Positions 1 through 8,697 of a DNA stretch of 64,000 nt are shown here, piece by piece. The notes beneath the pieces are model-generated. The model was given only the letters and a program-made list of their open reading frames with translations, had not been told where the DNA came from and made no database searches. Every line of letters begins with the position of its first letter. The first letter of the stretch is position 1. Both the position numbers and the translations under genes were made by a program. The DNA comes from Bin55 sp965220235 (GTDB lineage: Bacteria > Pseudomonadota > Gammaproteobacteria > Pseudomonadales > Azotimanducaceae): contig OZ244815.1 in the NCBI GenBank assembly GCA_965220235.1, positions 3,596,001 to 3,660,000 on the forward strand, written 5' to 3'.

Positions 1-2
1 TC

Positions 3-536
3 AAGATTGATTTCGTCTTTGTATCACCTATGCTGCTCCGCGCTAAAACGCCATACATGAAGCGGTTGAATCAAGTTGGAATTGAAACGTACGCCGTAGC
101 GCCAGAAATATCCAATTGGCAACATCGCATGCGTGCACGAAAGTTTGACGGAGGGGGCTATATATTCATCCCCGGAAATATGCCGGGCATTGACTTGCGA
201 AATCGCTTTAGTAGCCTCTCTGCAGATGAACCAAATAGCCTAAATTGGGCAGGGGTTAAAAATCCGGCTGTTGATTACCTTATTGATAAAGTGAACGAGG
301 CGCGAACGGCTGAAGATCTATATGCGGCAACAAGAGCTCTAGATCGGGTGTTACTTTGGGAGTTCTATATGGTGCCGGGCATGGGTCAACCAGGCTATCG
401 CGCGGTCTATTGGGATCGGTTCAACTACGTTGATTCTGGACCATTGAACAGGGTGCCTGTGATCGATGCATGGTGGTGGGATCCCCAGAAAGAAGACGCT
501 CTACAGACCGGGCTTGCAAAGCTACGTTCAGAATGA
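3..536 (+). CDS. ABC transporter substrate-binding protein, YejA-like (3' part)
   Basis: Only the last ~177 codons are in the window; the frame is open to the left edge, so the true start lies upstream. The product is the C-terminal lobe of a periplasmic oligopeptide/microcin C-type solute-binding protein (SBP_bac_5 family). The segment around FVSPMLLRAKTPYMKRLNQ and the following GIE is typical of the late part of these proteins, where a helix is followed by the second hinge. The end (WDRFNY, then a Trp-rich stretch before the stop) resembles YejA. It lies 19 bp before a yejB-type permease and is followed by yejE, which supports a yejABE transporter. Substrate is unknown; peptides are the family norm. 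Confidence 0.8.
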   Translation, partial: KIDFVFVSPMLLRAKTPYMKRLNQVGIETYAVAPEISNWQHRMRARKFDGGGYIFIPGNMPGIDLRNRFSSLSADEPNSLNWAGVKNPAVDYLIDKVNEARTAEDLYAATRALDRVLLWEFYMVPGMGQPGYRAVYWDRFNYVDSGPLNRVPVIDAWWWDPQKEDALQTGLAKLRSE

Positions 537-555
537 CGGAAACAATCGCTAGCTA

Positions 556-1653
556 ATGCTCCTTTATATCTCCAAACGGATCTTGCTTGTACCGGTCACG
601 TTATTCGGCATCATCCTAATTAACTTCACCATCGCGCAATTCGCACCCGGTGGTCCTATCGAACAAATCGTCGCGAAGATGATGATGGGGCAGGTCTCTA
701 CCACGCAAGGCATTAGCGGTGGCGGCGATATGGGCATGTCCTCCGACGCGCTCGCAGCAGCCGGGACCGTCCACAGCAACTCGACGTATGGTCTTGATCC
801 CGACCTGCTTGAAGACCTAAAGAAGCAATTTGGGTTTGACAAGCCGGCCCATGTGCGTTTCTTCAATATGGTTTGGGATTACATGCGGTTCGACTTTGGC
901 GAGAGCTACTTCCAAAACCGACCTGTGCACGAGCTAGTCATCGAGCGCTTTCCAGTTTCGATCTCCCTTGGTCTATGGTCACTGCTGCTGATTTACAGCA
1001 TCTCAGTGCCACTCGGGGTTCGCAAAGCGGTCCGCGACGGCACAACGTTCGATTTCTGGTCTAGTACCGTGATTTTTGTGGGATACGCCATCCCTGGATT
1101 CCTGTTCGCGATCCTACTGATTCTCCTATTCGCCGGCGGGCAGAGTACGTTCGACTGGTTTCCCTTGCAAGGTCTCACATCCGCCAACTTCAGTGACCTC
1201 AGCTGGTTTGACAAAGTTGTCGACTATTTCTGGCACATAACCCTTCCGATCCTTGCGCTCACGGTCGGCGGTTTCGCGTACCTCACCATGCTCACTAAGA
1301 ACTCGTTCTTGGAGGAAATCAGCAAACAGTTCGTACTCACCGCGCGAGCAAAGGGGATCGACGAAAAACGCGTACTCTTCGGTCACGTTTTCCGAAATGC
1401 CATGTTGATTGTGATTGCCGGATTTCCATCGGCGCTTATCGGCATTCTGTTTACTGGCTCTTTGTTAATCGAGGTCATCTTCAACTTAAACGGTCTTGGT
1501 CTGCTAAGTTACGATGCCGTCATAAAGCGCGACTATCCCATCATGTTTGGGACTTTGTACTGTTTCTCGCTCATCGGCTTAATCATGCAACTGATCGGCG
1601 ATCTTTGCTACGTACTGATTGACCCACGAATCGATTTCGAGACACGTCAATGA
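556..1653 (+). CDS. yejB: ABC transporter permease YejB
   Basis: Inner-membrane permease subunit of a peptide-type ABC importer. The 365-residue length fits YejB (about 364). The N terminus LLYISKRILLVPVTLFGI is a classic first span, followed by the periplasmic loop with the conserved FAPGGP. A long loop (residues ~45-85) precedes the GFDKPAHVRF element seen in DppB/YejB proteins. The EAA-like coupling loop is visible around TARAKGIDEKRVLFGHVFRN, and five or six membrane spans are evident. The stop overlaps the ATG of yejE by four bases (ATGA), so the two permeases are translationally coupled. Confidence 0.9.
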   Translation: MLLYISKRILLVPVTLFGIILINFTIAQFAPGGPIEQIVAKMMMGQVSTTQGISGGGDMGMSSDALAAAGTVHSNSTYGLDPDLLEDLKKQFGFDKPAHVRFFNMVWDYMRFDFGESYFQNRPVHELVIERFPVSISLGLWSLLLIYSISVPLGVRKAVRDGTTFDFWSSTVIFVGYAIPGFLFAILLILLFAGGQSTFDWFPLQGLTSANFSDLSWFDKVVDYFWHITLPILALTVGGFAYLTMLTKNSFLEEISKQFVLTARAKGIDEKRVLFGHVFRNAMLIVIAGFPSALIGILFTGSLLIEVIFNLNGLGLLSYDAVIKRDYPIMFGTLYCFSLIGLIMQLIGDLCYVLIDPRIDFETRQ

Positions 1654-2747
1654 GTCCACTGGTCGAACGTGGATTGGCAAACTTCAAGGCGAATCGGCGC
1701 GGGTATTACTCTCTTTGGATCTTCGGCATCTTGTTCGTGGTGACTTTGTTTGCTGAATTCATCGCGAACGACAAACCGATTTTGATCGTCATGGACGGAA
1801 AGATCTGGTTTCCGGTTGTCGAGTTTGTCTCGGAGCGCGATTTGGGCGGTGAATTGGATATCGTCGTCGACTACACAGATCCCTACATTGAAGATCTGCT
1901 TGAGTCAAAAGACGCGTTCACCATCTATCCGCCCATTCCATATGCCTACGACACGGTCGACTTCTATGTTCTCTCTGCAACACCAGCCTGGCCATCCGCG
2001 CAACATTGGTTAGGTACGGACGATCGCGGCAAGGACACATTAGCTCGTCTTATCTATGGTTTCCGCCTATCGGTACTCTTCGGTTTGATTTTGACATCAA
2101 TGGCTGCTGTCATCGGCATCTCGGTCGGTGCAGTACAAGGCTACTTCGGCGGACTCACCGATCTCGTGGGGCAACGTTTGGTCGAGATCTGGGTCGGCTT
2201 ACCCACACTCCTGATCTTGATCATCATGTCAACCATCGTCGAACGGAACCTGCTCGTGATGCTGATTCTGTTGACATTGTTCAGCTGGATGCCACTATCC
2301 GCTGTAGTTCGAGCGGAATTCCTTCGCACCAGAAATTTCGATTACGTGAGGGCGGCTCGCTCGCTAGGTGTGCCAAACCCAGTCATCATGCGCCGACACG
2401 TACTACCTAACGCCATGGTCGCCACCTTGACAAACATGCCATTCATTCTTTGTACGGCGGTGACCACATTAACCGCACTCGATTTCCTGGGATTAGGGTT
2501 ACCTGAAGGCGCACCCTCACTAGGTGAGCTCATGAACCAAGGCAAGGCGAACGTCGAAGCACCGTTCTTGGGACTAACCGGCTTTTTTACCCTCGCCATC
2601 ATGCTGTGCCTTCTGATCTTCATCTCTGAAGGTGTACGCGACGCTTTCGACCCGCGTCGCGTTCTAGCGTTACTAGCGACGAAGGATAAGGGTAAGCGTT
2701 TTGAAGCTGTAGATAGCACATGTCTATCCGGCCGAACATCCTCCTAA
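1650..2747 (+). CDS. yejE: ABC transporter permease YejE
   Basis: Second permease of the YejABE importer, inner membrane. After one N-terminal span comes a long periplasmic insert (residues ~35-110) typical of YejE. The transmembrane domain begins after the conserved HWLGTDDRGKDTLARLIYG, and the EAA loop is around RAARSLGVPNPVIMRRHVLP. At 365 residues it is slightly longer than common YejE (about 341); the extra tail (after the DPRRVL element) is coded in the region shared with the next gene. Its last 28 bases overlap the sulfatase start in another frame. No YejF-type ATPase gene follows; it may lie upstream of the window or elsewhere. Confidence 0.88.
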   Translation: MSPLVERGLANFKANRRGYYSLWIFGILFVVTLFAEFIANDKPILIVMDGKIWFPVVEFVSERDLGGELDIVVDYTDPYIEDLLESKDAFTIYPPIPYAYDTVDFYVLSATPAWPSAQHWLGTDDRGKDTLARLIYGFRLSVLFGLILTSMAAVIGISVGAVQGYFGGLTDLVGQRLVEIWVGLPTLLILIIMSTIVERNLLVMLILLTLFSWMPLSAVVRAEFLRTRNFDYVRAARSLGVPNPVIMRRHVLPNAMVATLTNMPFILCTAVTTLTALDFLGLGLPEGAPSLGELMNQGKANVEAPFLGLTGFFTLAIMLCLLIFISEGVRDAFDPRRVLALLATKDKGKRFEAVDSTCLSGRTSS

Positions 2748-4177
2748 TTGCCACCGATCAGTGGCGCGGGGACGCGCTCGGTTGCTACGCCGATGCGGCC
2801 GTCATCACCCCGCACCTTGACGCGCTGGCTGATCACTCGACGGTCTTTACGCGTTGTATTTCTAACTCACCTTTATGCGTACCTGCTCGAGCCGCCATCA
2901 TGACCGGTCAACTACCTCGTGAAAGTGGTGTTTGGAGCAATGCACGTGGCGCTGATATCGAAGGACCTAGCCACGTTCGTAGCCTTCGAGACGGAGGCTA
3001 CTTTACCGCTGTCGTCGGCAAAACACACCTATGGCGAACCGGACCGGGACCGAAGGCAGGTCTACACGCAAAAGAGATGGATCACTTGCTCGCCGCATGG
3101 GGTTTCAATCACCGAGTCGAAGTGAATGACCCAATCGGTACTGGATCACAAGGGTGTGCATACACAGACTTCGCCACTAAACATGGGTTCATTGACGCGC
3201 ATCGAAAGTACATCAACGATTGGATTGACGAAATGCGCTCCGGTAACCCCACACCATGGGCGCAATCACCATCCCCTGCGCCGAAATTCATGGATATCGA
3301 CTCGTTTATCGGGCAAAAGGCATGCGAATGGCTCCGAACTTACGACAAATCACAGCCTTTCTACCTCCAGGTTCAGTTCACGGGTCCTCACGATCCGTAT
3401 GACGGACCTGCTGACTTCCGTACCTGGTATCAAGACAAAGAAATCGACGTTGGTATAACCGCAACGGTCGAGAATCCGCCACCAATCCTGCAAGCACGAC
3501 TTGGTTCACGCAACCCTATTCTGAGAGCAACAGAAGAACAACGACGCCAGTGGCGTATCAACTACTACGCCAACATATCACTGATCGATCACTGGATAGG
3601 CGAACTACTCGACGCGCTGCAGCAATCCGAATTCGCTGACAACACTTGGATCGTGTTTACAAGCGATCACGGCGAAATGCTCGGTGATCTTGGGTTGATG
3701 GGTAAGACCGTGTATTTCGAGCCGTCCGTACGCGTCCCGTTGCTAGTTCACGCACCTGGCGCGACACCAACGAAGTGCGACTGTTTGGTTCAGCAAGTTG
3801 ATTTAACAAACACGCTGCTAGATGTAGGAGACGTCGAACAATTCCATGATTCGTTAGGACAGTCGCTAAGTGCCCTGGTGTTAGGCGAGACTGTGGCTGA
3901 TTCCCGCGAAGCGGTATTTTCTGAGTTGTTCGGAGAAACGACCGTGGTCACGCCTCGTTACAAACTCACCGTTAAAACAGAAACTCGCGAACCAACACAA
4001 CTGATTGATTGCAGTGAAACTCCCGATGAGAGTCGCAATTTGGCTGCGGATTCTGGATACCAAGACATCCAAGAAGAACTGATCGAACAATTTCTTGAGC
4101 CTCTCAGCAGCCGTATCGATCCAGTTCGGATGTCTAACTATCGCAAATACGTTCAACGAACGGGACGATTAAACTGA
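2720..4177 (+). CDS. sulfatase (alkaline phosphatase superfamily)
   Basis: Probable sulfate-ester hydrolase of 485 residues. The N terminus RPNILLIATDQWRGDALGCY holds the first metal-binding aspartate, and the signature CVPARAAIMTGQ (near residue 54) matches C-x-P-x-R, in which the cysteine is normally converted to formylglycine. Later metal ligands are likely in FTSDHGEMLGD. No signal peptide is visible, so it should be cytosolic, in line with an importer encoded just upstream. The ATG lies inside the end of yejE and the N terminus starts exactly where family members start, so the start is well supported. Maturation needs a formylglycine-generating enzyme; none with the required cysteines is seen here. 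Substrate unknown; a phosphonate or phosphate ester is less likely. Confidence 0.85.
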   Translation: MSIRPNILLIATDQWRGDALGCYADAAVITPHLDALADHSTVFTRCISNSPLCVPARAAIMTGQLPRESGVWSNARGADIEGPSHVRSLRDGGYFTAVVGKTHLWRTGPGPKAGLHAKEMDHLLAAWGFNHRVEVNDPIGTGSQGCAYTDFATKHGFIDAHRKYINDWIDEMRSGNPTPWAQSPSPAPKFMDIDSFIGQKACEWLRTYDKSQPFYLQVQFTGPHDPYDGPADFRTWYQDKEIDVGITATVENPPPILQARLGSRNPILRATEEQRRQWRINYYANISLIDHWIGELLDALQQSEFADNTWIVFTSDHGEMLGDLGLMGKTVYFEPSVRVPLLVHAPGATPTKCDCLVQQVDLTNTLLDVGDVEQFHDSLGQSLSALVLGETVADSREAVFSELFGETTVVTPRYKLTVKTETREPTQLIDCSETPDESRNLAADSGYQDIQEELIEQFLEPLSSRIDPVRMSNYRKYVQRTGRLN

Positions 4178-4237
4178 ATTTGACTAGGTCGTGAATACAC
4201 TTCGCCGCCCGAGATAGAGTACACATATCAATTTGTC

Positions 4238-5902
4238 ATGGTTGTGTTAGTGAATCGAAATGACGCGAGCGGCGAAATAACTGTCTCAAAATCGAGTCGT
4301 CCCAAGTTCCGAACGCTAATTCGTGTAACGGCGGCCCTCGTAGCTTGTTTGTCGTGCGCGTTTGTCAGCAGTAATGAAGCAGAGGAAAACTCGGAAGCAG
4401 CGGACGATACGTCGCAAGATGGTAACAGTTCGACCGTCATCAGCACCCGACTCGGCGAGATCGATGGGTTGCGTCAAGAAGGTGTATTGCATTTTCGGAG
4501 CTTACCGTACGCACAACCTCCCATCGGCGACCTTCGCTTCATGGCACCACGCAAACCTGATAGTTGGACCGGACGTCTAGATGCGACCCAATTCCCGAAC
4601 CGCTGTGTCCAAGCGCAGAGTGGGATTTTTGGCCAAGCAATCGGTGCAATAAGTGAGGATTGCTTATATCTGAATGTCGTCACGCCAAGTACTGACGGTT
4701 CGCACCGACCAGTGATGTTCTGGATTCATGGTGGTGGGTTCACCCAAGGCTCAGCGAATGGGTACAACGGTTCAATGTTGGCAAGTCAAGGTGATGTTGT
4801 CGTAGTGACGATCAACTACCGACTAGGACTACTCGGTTTCCTTAACTTATCGCCGCTTGGAGATACCTACGCCGGTTCTGCGAACAATGGCATGCGCGAT
4901 CAGGTGCTAGCCCTTAAGTGGGTTCAAGAGAACATCACTGACTTCGGCGGCAACCCTAACAACGTGACGATCTTCGGTGAATCTGCCGGTGGTGCTTCCG
5001 TGTTAACTCTATTGGCAACTCCCTCAGCCGACGAGTTGTATCACAAAGCAGTCGCACATAGTCCTGGCACGACCGAGACCCCATCACCAGAGCACCTGAG
5101 CGCGTTGGCTGAACACTTAGATAGTTCAGAAGAGGCTATCGTCGACAAGCTCAACAGCATGTCTGCTGCTGAACTATTCGCGTTGCAGGAAAAACTGTCG
5201 GATTTTGGCTCCGCCATCGATGGGATTGTCGTTACGCGCTCACCCAGTGATGCCATCCGAGACCGGGGAGAGCGAGGGGTACCGCTGATTGCTGGAACGA
5301 ACCGTGATGAAGGCACTTTTTTCTCGGCACTATTTGCCATGTTCGCTCCGGGCGCTGAAACAGCACTGATCGACGGTATGGCAAGAGCGGTTACCGCCGG
5401 CGCTGACCCTGAACCATTCCTTAAAGCACTTCGAACTGAATATCCCTCCGCTAATGACTTGGTGATCCTCGAACGTGTATTCGACGCGATGTTTTTCAAA
5501 GCGGCAATGGGAAGCGCTACACAAGCCACACTTGCAGGAAATGGAGGTTGGCTCTACCGCTTTGATTACGCTACGACACGACCGGTATTCGGTCGCGATG
5601 TAGGTGCAACACATGCCGCGGAGATCCCTTTCACATTCAATCGCTTCAATAGCACAGACCCAGGCACAATGATCGGTTACGATCCTGAAGACTCGGTCGC
5701 GCAAAACCTCGCACAGCGATGGTCAGATACACTGATCGCGTTCGCAAAGACAGGCAACCCGAATGGAGCGGGACTCCCGGATTGGCCTAACTACGACCCA
5801 GGTGAGAGGAACACGATGGTCCTCGATGCAAATCCTCGTATAGAACAAGACTTGAATCGGAATTTGCGAGAACTCCTAGAGCATTCGGCGGTGGAAAACT
5901 GA
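4238..5902 (+). CDS. type B carboxylesterase, exported
   Basis: Carboxylesterase/lipase family enzyme (alpha/beta hydrolase) of 554 residues that hydrolyses carboxylic esters. After a basic N-terminal tail comes a hydrophobic stretch (residues ~29-46, LIRVTAALVACLSCAFVSS) that looks like a signal peptide, so it is probably periplasmic. Diagnostic features are the oxyanion-hole region WIHGGGFTQGS, the nucleophile motif FGESAGGASV (serine in G-E-S-A-G), the acidic residue near GTNRDEGTFF and the catalytic His near GATHAAEIPFTFN. EDCLYLNV is the second family signature. It starts 60 bp after the sulfatase and may share its transcript. Confidence 0.88.
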   Translation: MVVLVNRNDASGEITVSKSSRPKFRTLIRVTAALVACLSCAFVSSNEAEENSEAADDTSQDGNSSTVISTRLGEIDGLRQEGVLHFRSLPYAQPPIGDLRFMAPRKPDSWTGRLDATQFPNRCVQAQSGIFGQAIGAISEDCLYLNVVTPSTDGSHRPVMFWIHGGGFTQGSANGYNGSMLASQGDVVVVTINYRLGLLGFLNLSPLGDTYAGSANNGMRDQVLALKWVQENITDFGGNPNNVTIFGESAGGASVLTLLATPSADELYHKAVAHSPGTTETPSPEHLSALAEHLDSSEEAIVDKLNSMSAAELFALQEKLSDFGSAIDGIVVTRSPSDAIRDRGERGVPLIAGTNRDEGTFFSALFAMFAPGAETALIDGMARAVTAGADPEPFLKALRTEYPSANDLVILERVFDAMFFKAAMGSATQATLAGNGGWLYRFDYATTRPVFGRDVGATHAAEIPFTFNRFNSTDPGTMIGYDPEDSVAQNLAQRWSDTLIAFAKTGNPNGAGLPDWPNYDPGERNTMVLDANPRIEQDLNRNLRELLEHSAVEN

Positions 5903-5916
5903 AGTGCAACTTAGCG

Positions 5917-5949
5917 AACATTCGAGCGAGCCTAGGAATGTTGCGATTT
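5917..5949 (+). terminator. possible terminator hairpin after the carboxylesterase gene
   Basis: AACATTC (5917-5923) and GAATGTT (5936-5942) form a perfect 7-bp stem with a 12-base loop, followed a few bases later by TTTT (5946-5949). It lies between the esterase stop and the APS kinase start. The stem is AT-rich and weak, so this is tentative. Confidence 0.3.
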
Positions 5950-6025
5950 TGAGTCGACTTATCGGAAGAGACCGCCTAACGATTACCAGTTCGATACGAA
6001 GTCAGTCTGGAACTGGATAGCTGAA

Positions 6026-6571
6026 GTGCCAACCAACAAACCTTGTGTCCTCTGGTTTACAGGACTTTCAGGCGCTGGCAAAACCACGCTCGTGCGCGAG
6101 TTATCCGCCGCTTTGCAGGAACGTGACGTTAGATGTCGCGCACTAGACGGCGACGATCTACGTCAAGGTTTGAATGCTGGTTTGGGTTTTAGCGAAGCGG
6201 ATCGTATGGAGAACATGCGACGAGTCGCCGAAGTCGCAAAACTCTTTCTCGATGAAGGATATATCGCCTTGGCAGCATTAATTTCTCCGCTACGCAACCA
6301 ACGCAGTGCAGTGAAATCGCTATTTAAGGACGGTCAGTTCTTGGAGGTCTTCGTTGATGCGCCTTTGGAAGTGTGTGAAGAGCGTGATCCCAAAGGTCTA
6401 TATCGCCAAGCGCGTGCGCGCCAAATCACGAACTTTACAGGCATCGACGACCTATACGAGGCGCCCGAAAATCCTGATCTACATCTACGTACTGATCGCG
6501 AGTTGCCATCAACGCTGGTCGATACAGTGTTAACTCACTTAGAAGGCAAAGACATCATTCCCTCAGTCTAA
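6026..6571 (+). CDS. cysC: adenylylsulfate kinase
   Basis: Phosphorylates adenosine 5'-phosphosulfate (APS) to PAPS with ATP, in the cytosol. The length (181 residues) is that of a stand-alone APS kinase. The P-loop GLSGAGKTTL is near the N terminus, DGDDLRQGLNAGLGFS matches the APS-binding segment, ISPLRNQR carries the phosphate-transfer serine, and RDPKGLYRQAR plus NFTGIDDLYEAPENPDLHL match the C-terminal signature. The start is GTG at 6026. There is no CysN/CysD neighbour. Its position after a sulfatase suggests, by inference only, a link to sulfated compounds. Its stop overlaps the stop of the convergent ankyrin gene by four bases. Confidence 0.9.
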   Translation: MPTNKPCVLWFTGLSGAGKTTLVRELSAALQERDVRCRALDGDDLRQGLNAGLGFSEADRMENMRRVAEVAKLFLDEGYIALAALISPLRNQRSAVKSLFKDGQFLEVFVDAPLEVCEERDPKGLYRQARARQITNFTGIDDLYEAPENPDLHLRTDRELPSTLVDTVLTHLEGKDIIPSV

Positions 6572-7482
6572 CAAGCGTTGGAGTGGACGCTTAGCATCGC
6601 TACGATACTCGCCTTCTTTCGATTCGTTGCATACTCCAAAGGCGTTTCTCCAATATCGCTGAACTTGGTTTTCCCGCTACGTTGCGTGATGTCGATTTGC
6701 GGCGAAGCCAATAACGCTGCAACGAGCTTTCGATTCCCGACGCCAATAGCGTCGTGAAGCGGCGTTTTCCCATTCGCGTCTCGACGATTTGGGTCGGCAT
6801 CCGCGTTAACAAGCGCTACAACGATCGGCAAACTTCGATGTAACACTGCGCGATGAAGCACCGTACCACGGTAATGCCCACCACGCACATTCGGGTCAGC
6901 ACCGTTATTTAGTAAGCACTCGACTGCCTTGATCTGATTCTCCTCGATCGCGACAGAAAGTGGTACGTGACCGTGCCTGTTCGGAGATTCCAAATCGGCT
7001 CCCCGCTCGATCAGTACTTTGATTAACTTTACGTGACCGCAACGAGCAGCGTGATGTAGCGCCGTCAATCCTCTTCGATCACGCTGCCCCAACGATTTAG
7101 GATCCGATTCGAGGACTGACAGAACGCCAGGCAGGTCGCCAATCGCACTCATTTCCAAGGTTCCGATCTCAAAGCCGTTACCTCCTAACCAACGAACCGT
7201 GGCCGGATACCCCGAATAGACGGCAACTTCCATAAGGGAAGAACCACCGTGGTTAACTTGATGTATATCCGCACCATGCGCTACGAGCAATTTCGCCGCT
7301 TCTAGTTGTCCAGCGCCTACTGCACTCCTTAGCGCTGTGTTACGGTGCGAATTGCGAAGATGTACTGCGTCTTCACGAAGCTTAAGAATCCGCTCTATTT
7401 CAACAAGATCACCTACTTTCGCAGCGTGCATAAGATTCTTGCGCGCTTGAGTAGCCGATAACACCGGCTTAGATTTCGTCAT
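6568..7482 (-). CDS. ankyrin-repeat protein
   Basis: A 304-residue protein made almost wholly of ankyrin repeats, a protein-protein interaction scaffold. Repeats are recognisable as NTALRSAVGAGQLEAAKLLV, GLTALHHAARCGHVKLIKVL, GHVPLSVAIEENQIKAVECL, a less regular one around VLHRAVLHRSLPIVVALV, and GKTPLHDAIGVGNRKLVAAL: about seven in all. No signal peptide or membrane span is seen. It is followed after 8 bp by the glutathione S-transferase gene region on the same strand (GST lies upstream), so the two may be cotranscribed. Binding partner unknown. Confidence 0.82.
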   Translation of the reverse strand: MTKSKPVLSATQARKNLMHAAKVGDLVEIERILKLREDAVHLRNSHRNTALRSAVGAGQLEAAKLLVAHGADIHQVNHGGSSLMEVAVYSGYPATVRWLGGNGFEIGTLEMSAIGDLPGVLSVLESDPKSLGQRDRRGLTALHHAARCGHVKLIKVLIERGADLESPNRHGHVPLSVAIEENQIKAVECLLNNGADPNVRGGHYRGTVLHRAVLHRSLPIVVALVNADADPNRRDANGKTPLHDAIGVGNRKLVAALLASPQIDITQRSGKTKFSDIGETPLEYATNRKKASIVAMLSVHSNAC

Positions 7483-7490
7483 CGAGATTA

Positions 7491-8117
7491 CTAGCTTGCT
7501 TGTAGTTTCGCAGCTAGCTCATTGTCAATCTCCTCTGCCCTCGCACACGCAGGTCGGTCATGCATTCGACGCGAGTAGTCCACAAAAACCGGACGCTCTT
7601 CGATCACCGTCATCGTCATGTTCCACTGTAGCTGTGCAGCCAGATACACATCTACGGCACTAAATCGGTCGCCGGCAGCATACTCCTGTGAGGACAACAT
7701 ACCCTCAAGCGTATCCAACATCCTGCGATGCGATCCGTACCCCACTAGCCCTTCCTGTTCCTCGGGAACTTCGAAACCAAGTGCAGTCGTTACACAACTC
7801 TGTTCGAGGGGTCCCGCGGTAAACAGCAACCAGCGGTAATAACTTCCTCGATTAGCCGGATCAGGAGCCAACCTCGCTTCTGGGAAGGCGTCAGCCATAT
7901 ACGCACATATCGCTGCGGCCTCGGTCACAATGACCTTCCCGTGCTTGATGGCGGGAACCTTCGCCATCGGATTAATGCGTTTGTATTCTGGTGACTTGAT
8001 CGTGGAAGCAAATTCCAAGATTTCCGTTTCATACGGTTGCCCAACTTCCTCCATCATCCAACGGGCGATACGTCCACGTGACATCGGGTGGGTATAGAGG
8101 GTTAAGTCAATGCTCAT
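7491..8117 (-). CDS. glutathione S-transferase family protein
   Basis: About 208 residues with an N-terminal thioredoxin-like domain (SIDLTLYTHPMSRGRIARWM, with the cis-proline segment MAKVPAIKHG and the EAAAICAYMADAFPEA helix) and an all-helical C-terminal domain (CARAEEIDNELAAKL at the end). Such enzymes conjugate glutathione to electrophiles or act in related thiol chemistry. I chose the ATG at 8117 because AAGGAG lies about 8 bases upstream on the minus strand and the GST fold begins directly after it; an upstream in-frame start at 8144 adds nine residues without support. Substrate unknown. It is divergent from purE. Confidence 0.85.
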   Translation of the reverse strand: MSIDLTLYTHPMSRGRIARWMMEEVGQPYETEILEFASTIKSPEYKRINPMAKVPAIKHGKVIVTEAAAICAYMADAFPEARLAPDPANRGSYYRWLLFTAGPLEQSCVTTALGFEVPEEQEGLVGYGSHRRMLDTLEGMLSSQEYAAGDRFSAVDVYLAAQLQWNMTMTVIEERPVFVDYSRRMHDRPACARAEEIDNELAAKLQAS

Positions 8118-8199
8118 AGAAGAAGCTCCTTCCGATAGCGTCAATAGAATTGCCGCTTCAATTTCTTGCGTATATTCGCATATTTCATTGGAGGTTTAG

Positions 8200-8697
8200 A
8201 TGCCTTTTGTTGCCGTATTGATGGGTTCTGACTCGGATTGGCCCACAATGCAAGCAACCGCCGAGACCCTTGATTCTTTTTCGATCTCGTACGAAGTGAG
8301 AGTATCGTCAGCTCACCGTACACCAGCGGAAACTATCGAGTATGTACGAGATGCGGAGCGACGCGACTGCCAAGTGTTCATCTGTGCTGCAGGGTTGGCC
8401 GCTCACCTTGCGGGTGCTGTCGCGGCTCATACCACACGACCAGTGATCGGCGTTCCAATGGACGGTGGACCGTTGAGCGGATTTGATGCGCTGTTGTCCA
8501 CGGTTCAAATGCCTGGCGGCGTACCCGTTGCAACGGTCGCAATCGGCAAGGCGGGTGCGAAAAACGCCGGTTATCTCGCAGCGCAAATTCTCTCATTGAA
8601 TGACGGTACATTAGCCGATAGACTCAATGAGGATCGTGTAAGTAATCGCAAATCAATTCAACAAAAGAACGCTGAGGTCCAGGCCTCGCTCAAGTGA
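8200..8697 (+). CDS. purE: N5-carboxyaminoimidazole ribonucleotide mutase PurE
   Basis: De novo purine synthesis enzyme converting N5-CAIR to CAIR, cytosolic octamer. The 165-residue length and the motifs GSDSDWPTMQ, VSSAHRTPAETIEYV and CAAGLAAHLAGAVAAHTTRPVIGVPM are diagnostic; the histidine in SAHRTP is present. A good ribosome-binding site (GGAGG) stands 5-6 bases before the ATG. In many gammaproteobacteria purK follows purE, but here the next gene is tsaC with a 4-base overlap, so purK is either elsewhere or absent. Confidence 0.95.
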   Translation: MPFVAVLMGSDSDWPTMQATAETLDSFSISYEVRVSSAHRTPAETIEYVRDAERRDCQVFICAAGLAAHLAGAVAAHTTRPVIGVPMDGGPLSGFDALLSTVQMPGGVPVATVAIGKAGAKNAGYLAAQILSLNDGTLADRLNEDRVSNRKSIQQKNAEVQASLK

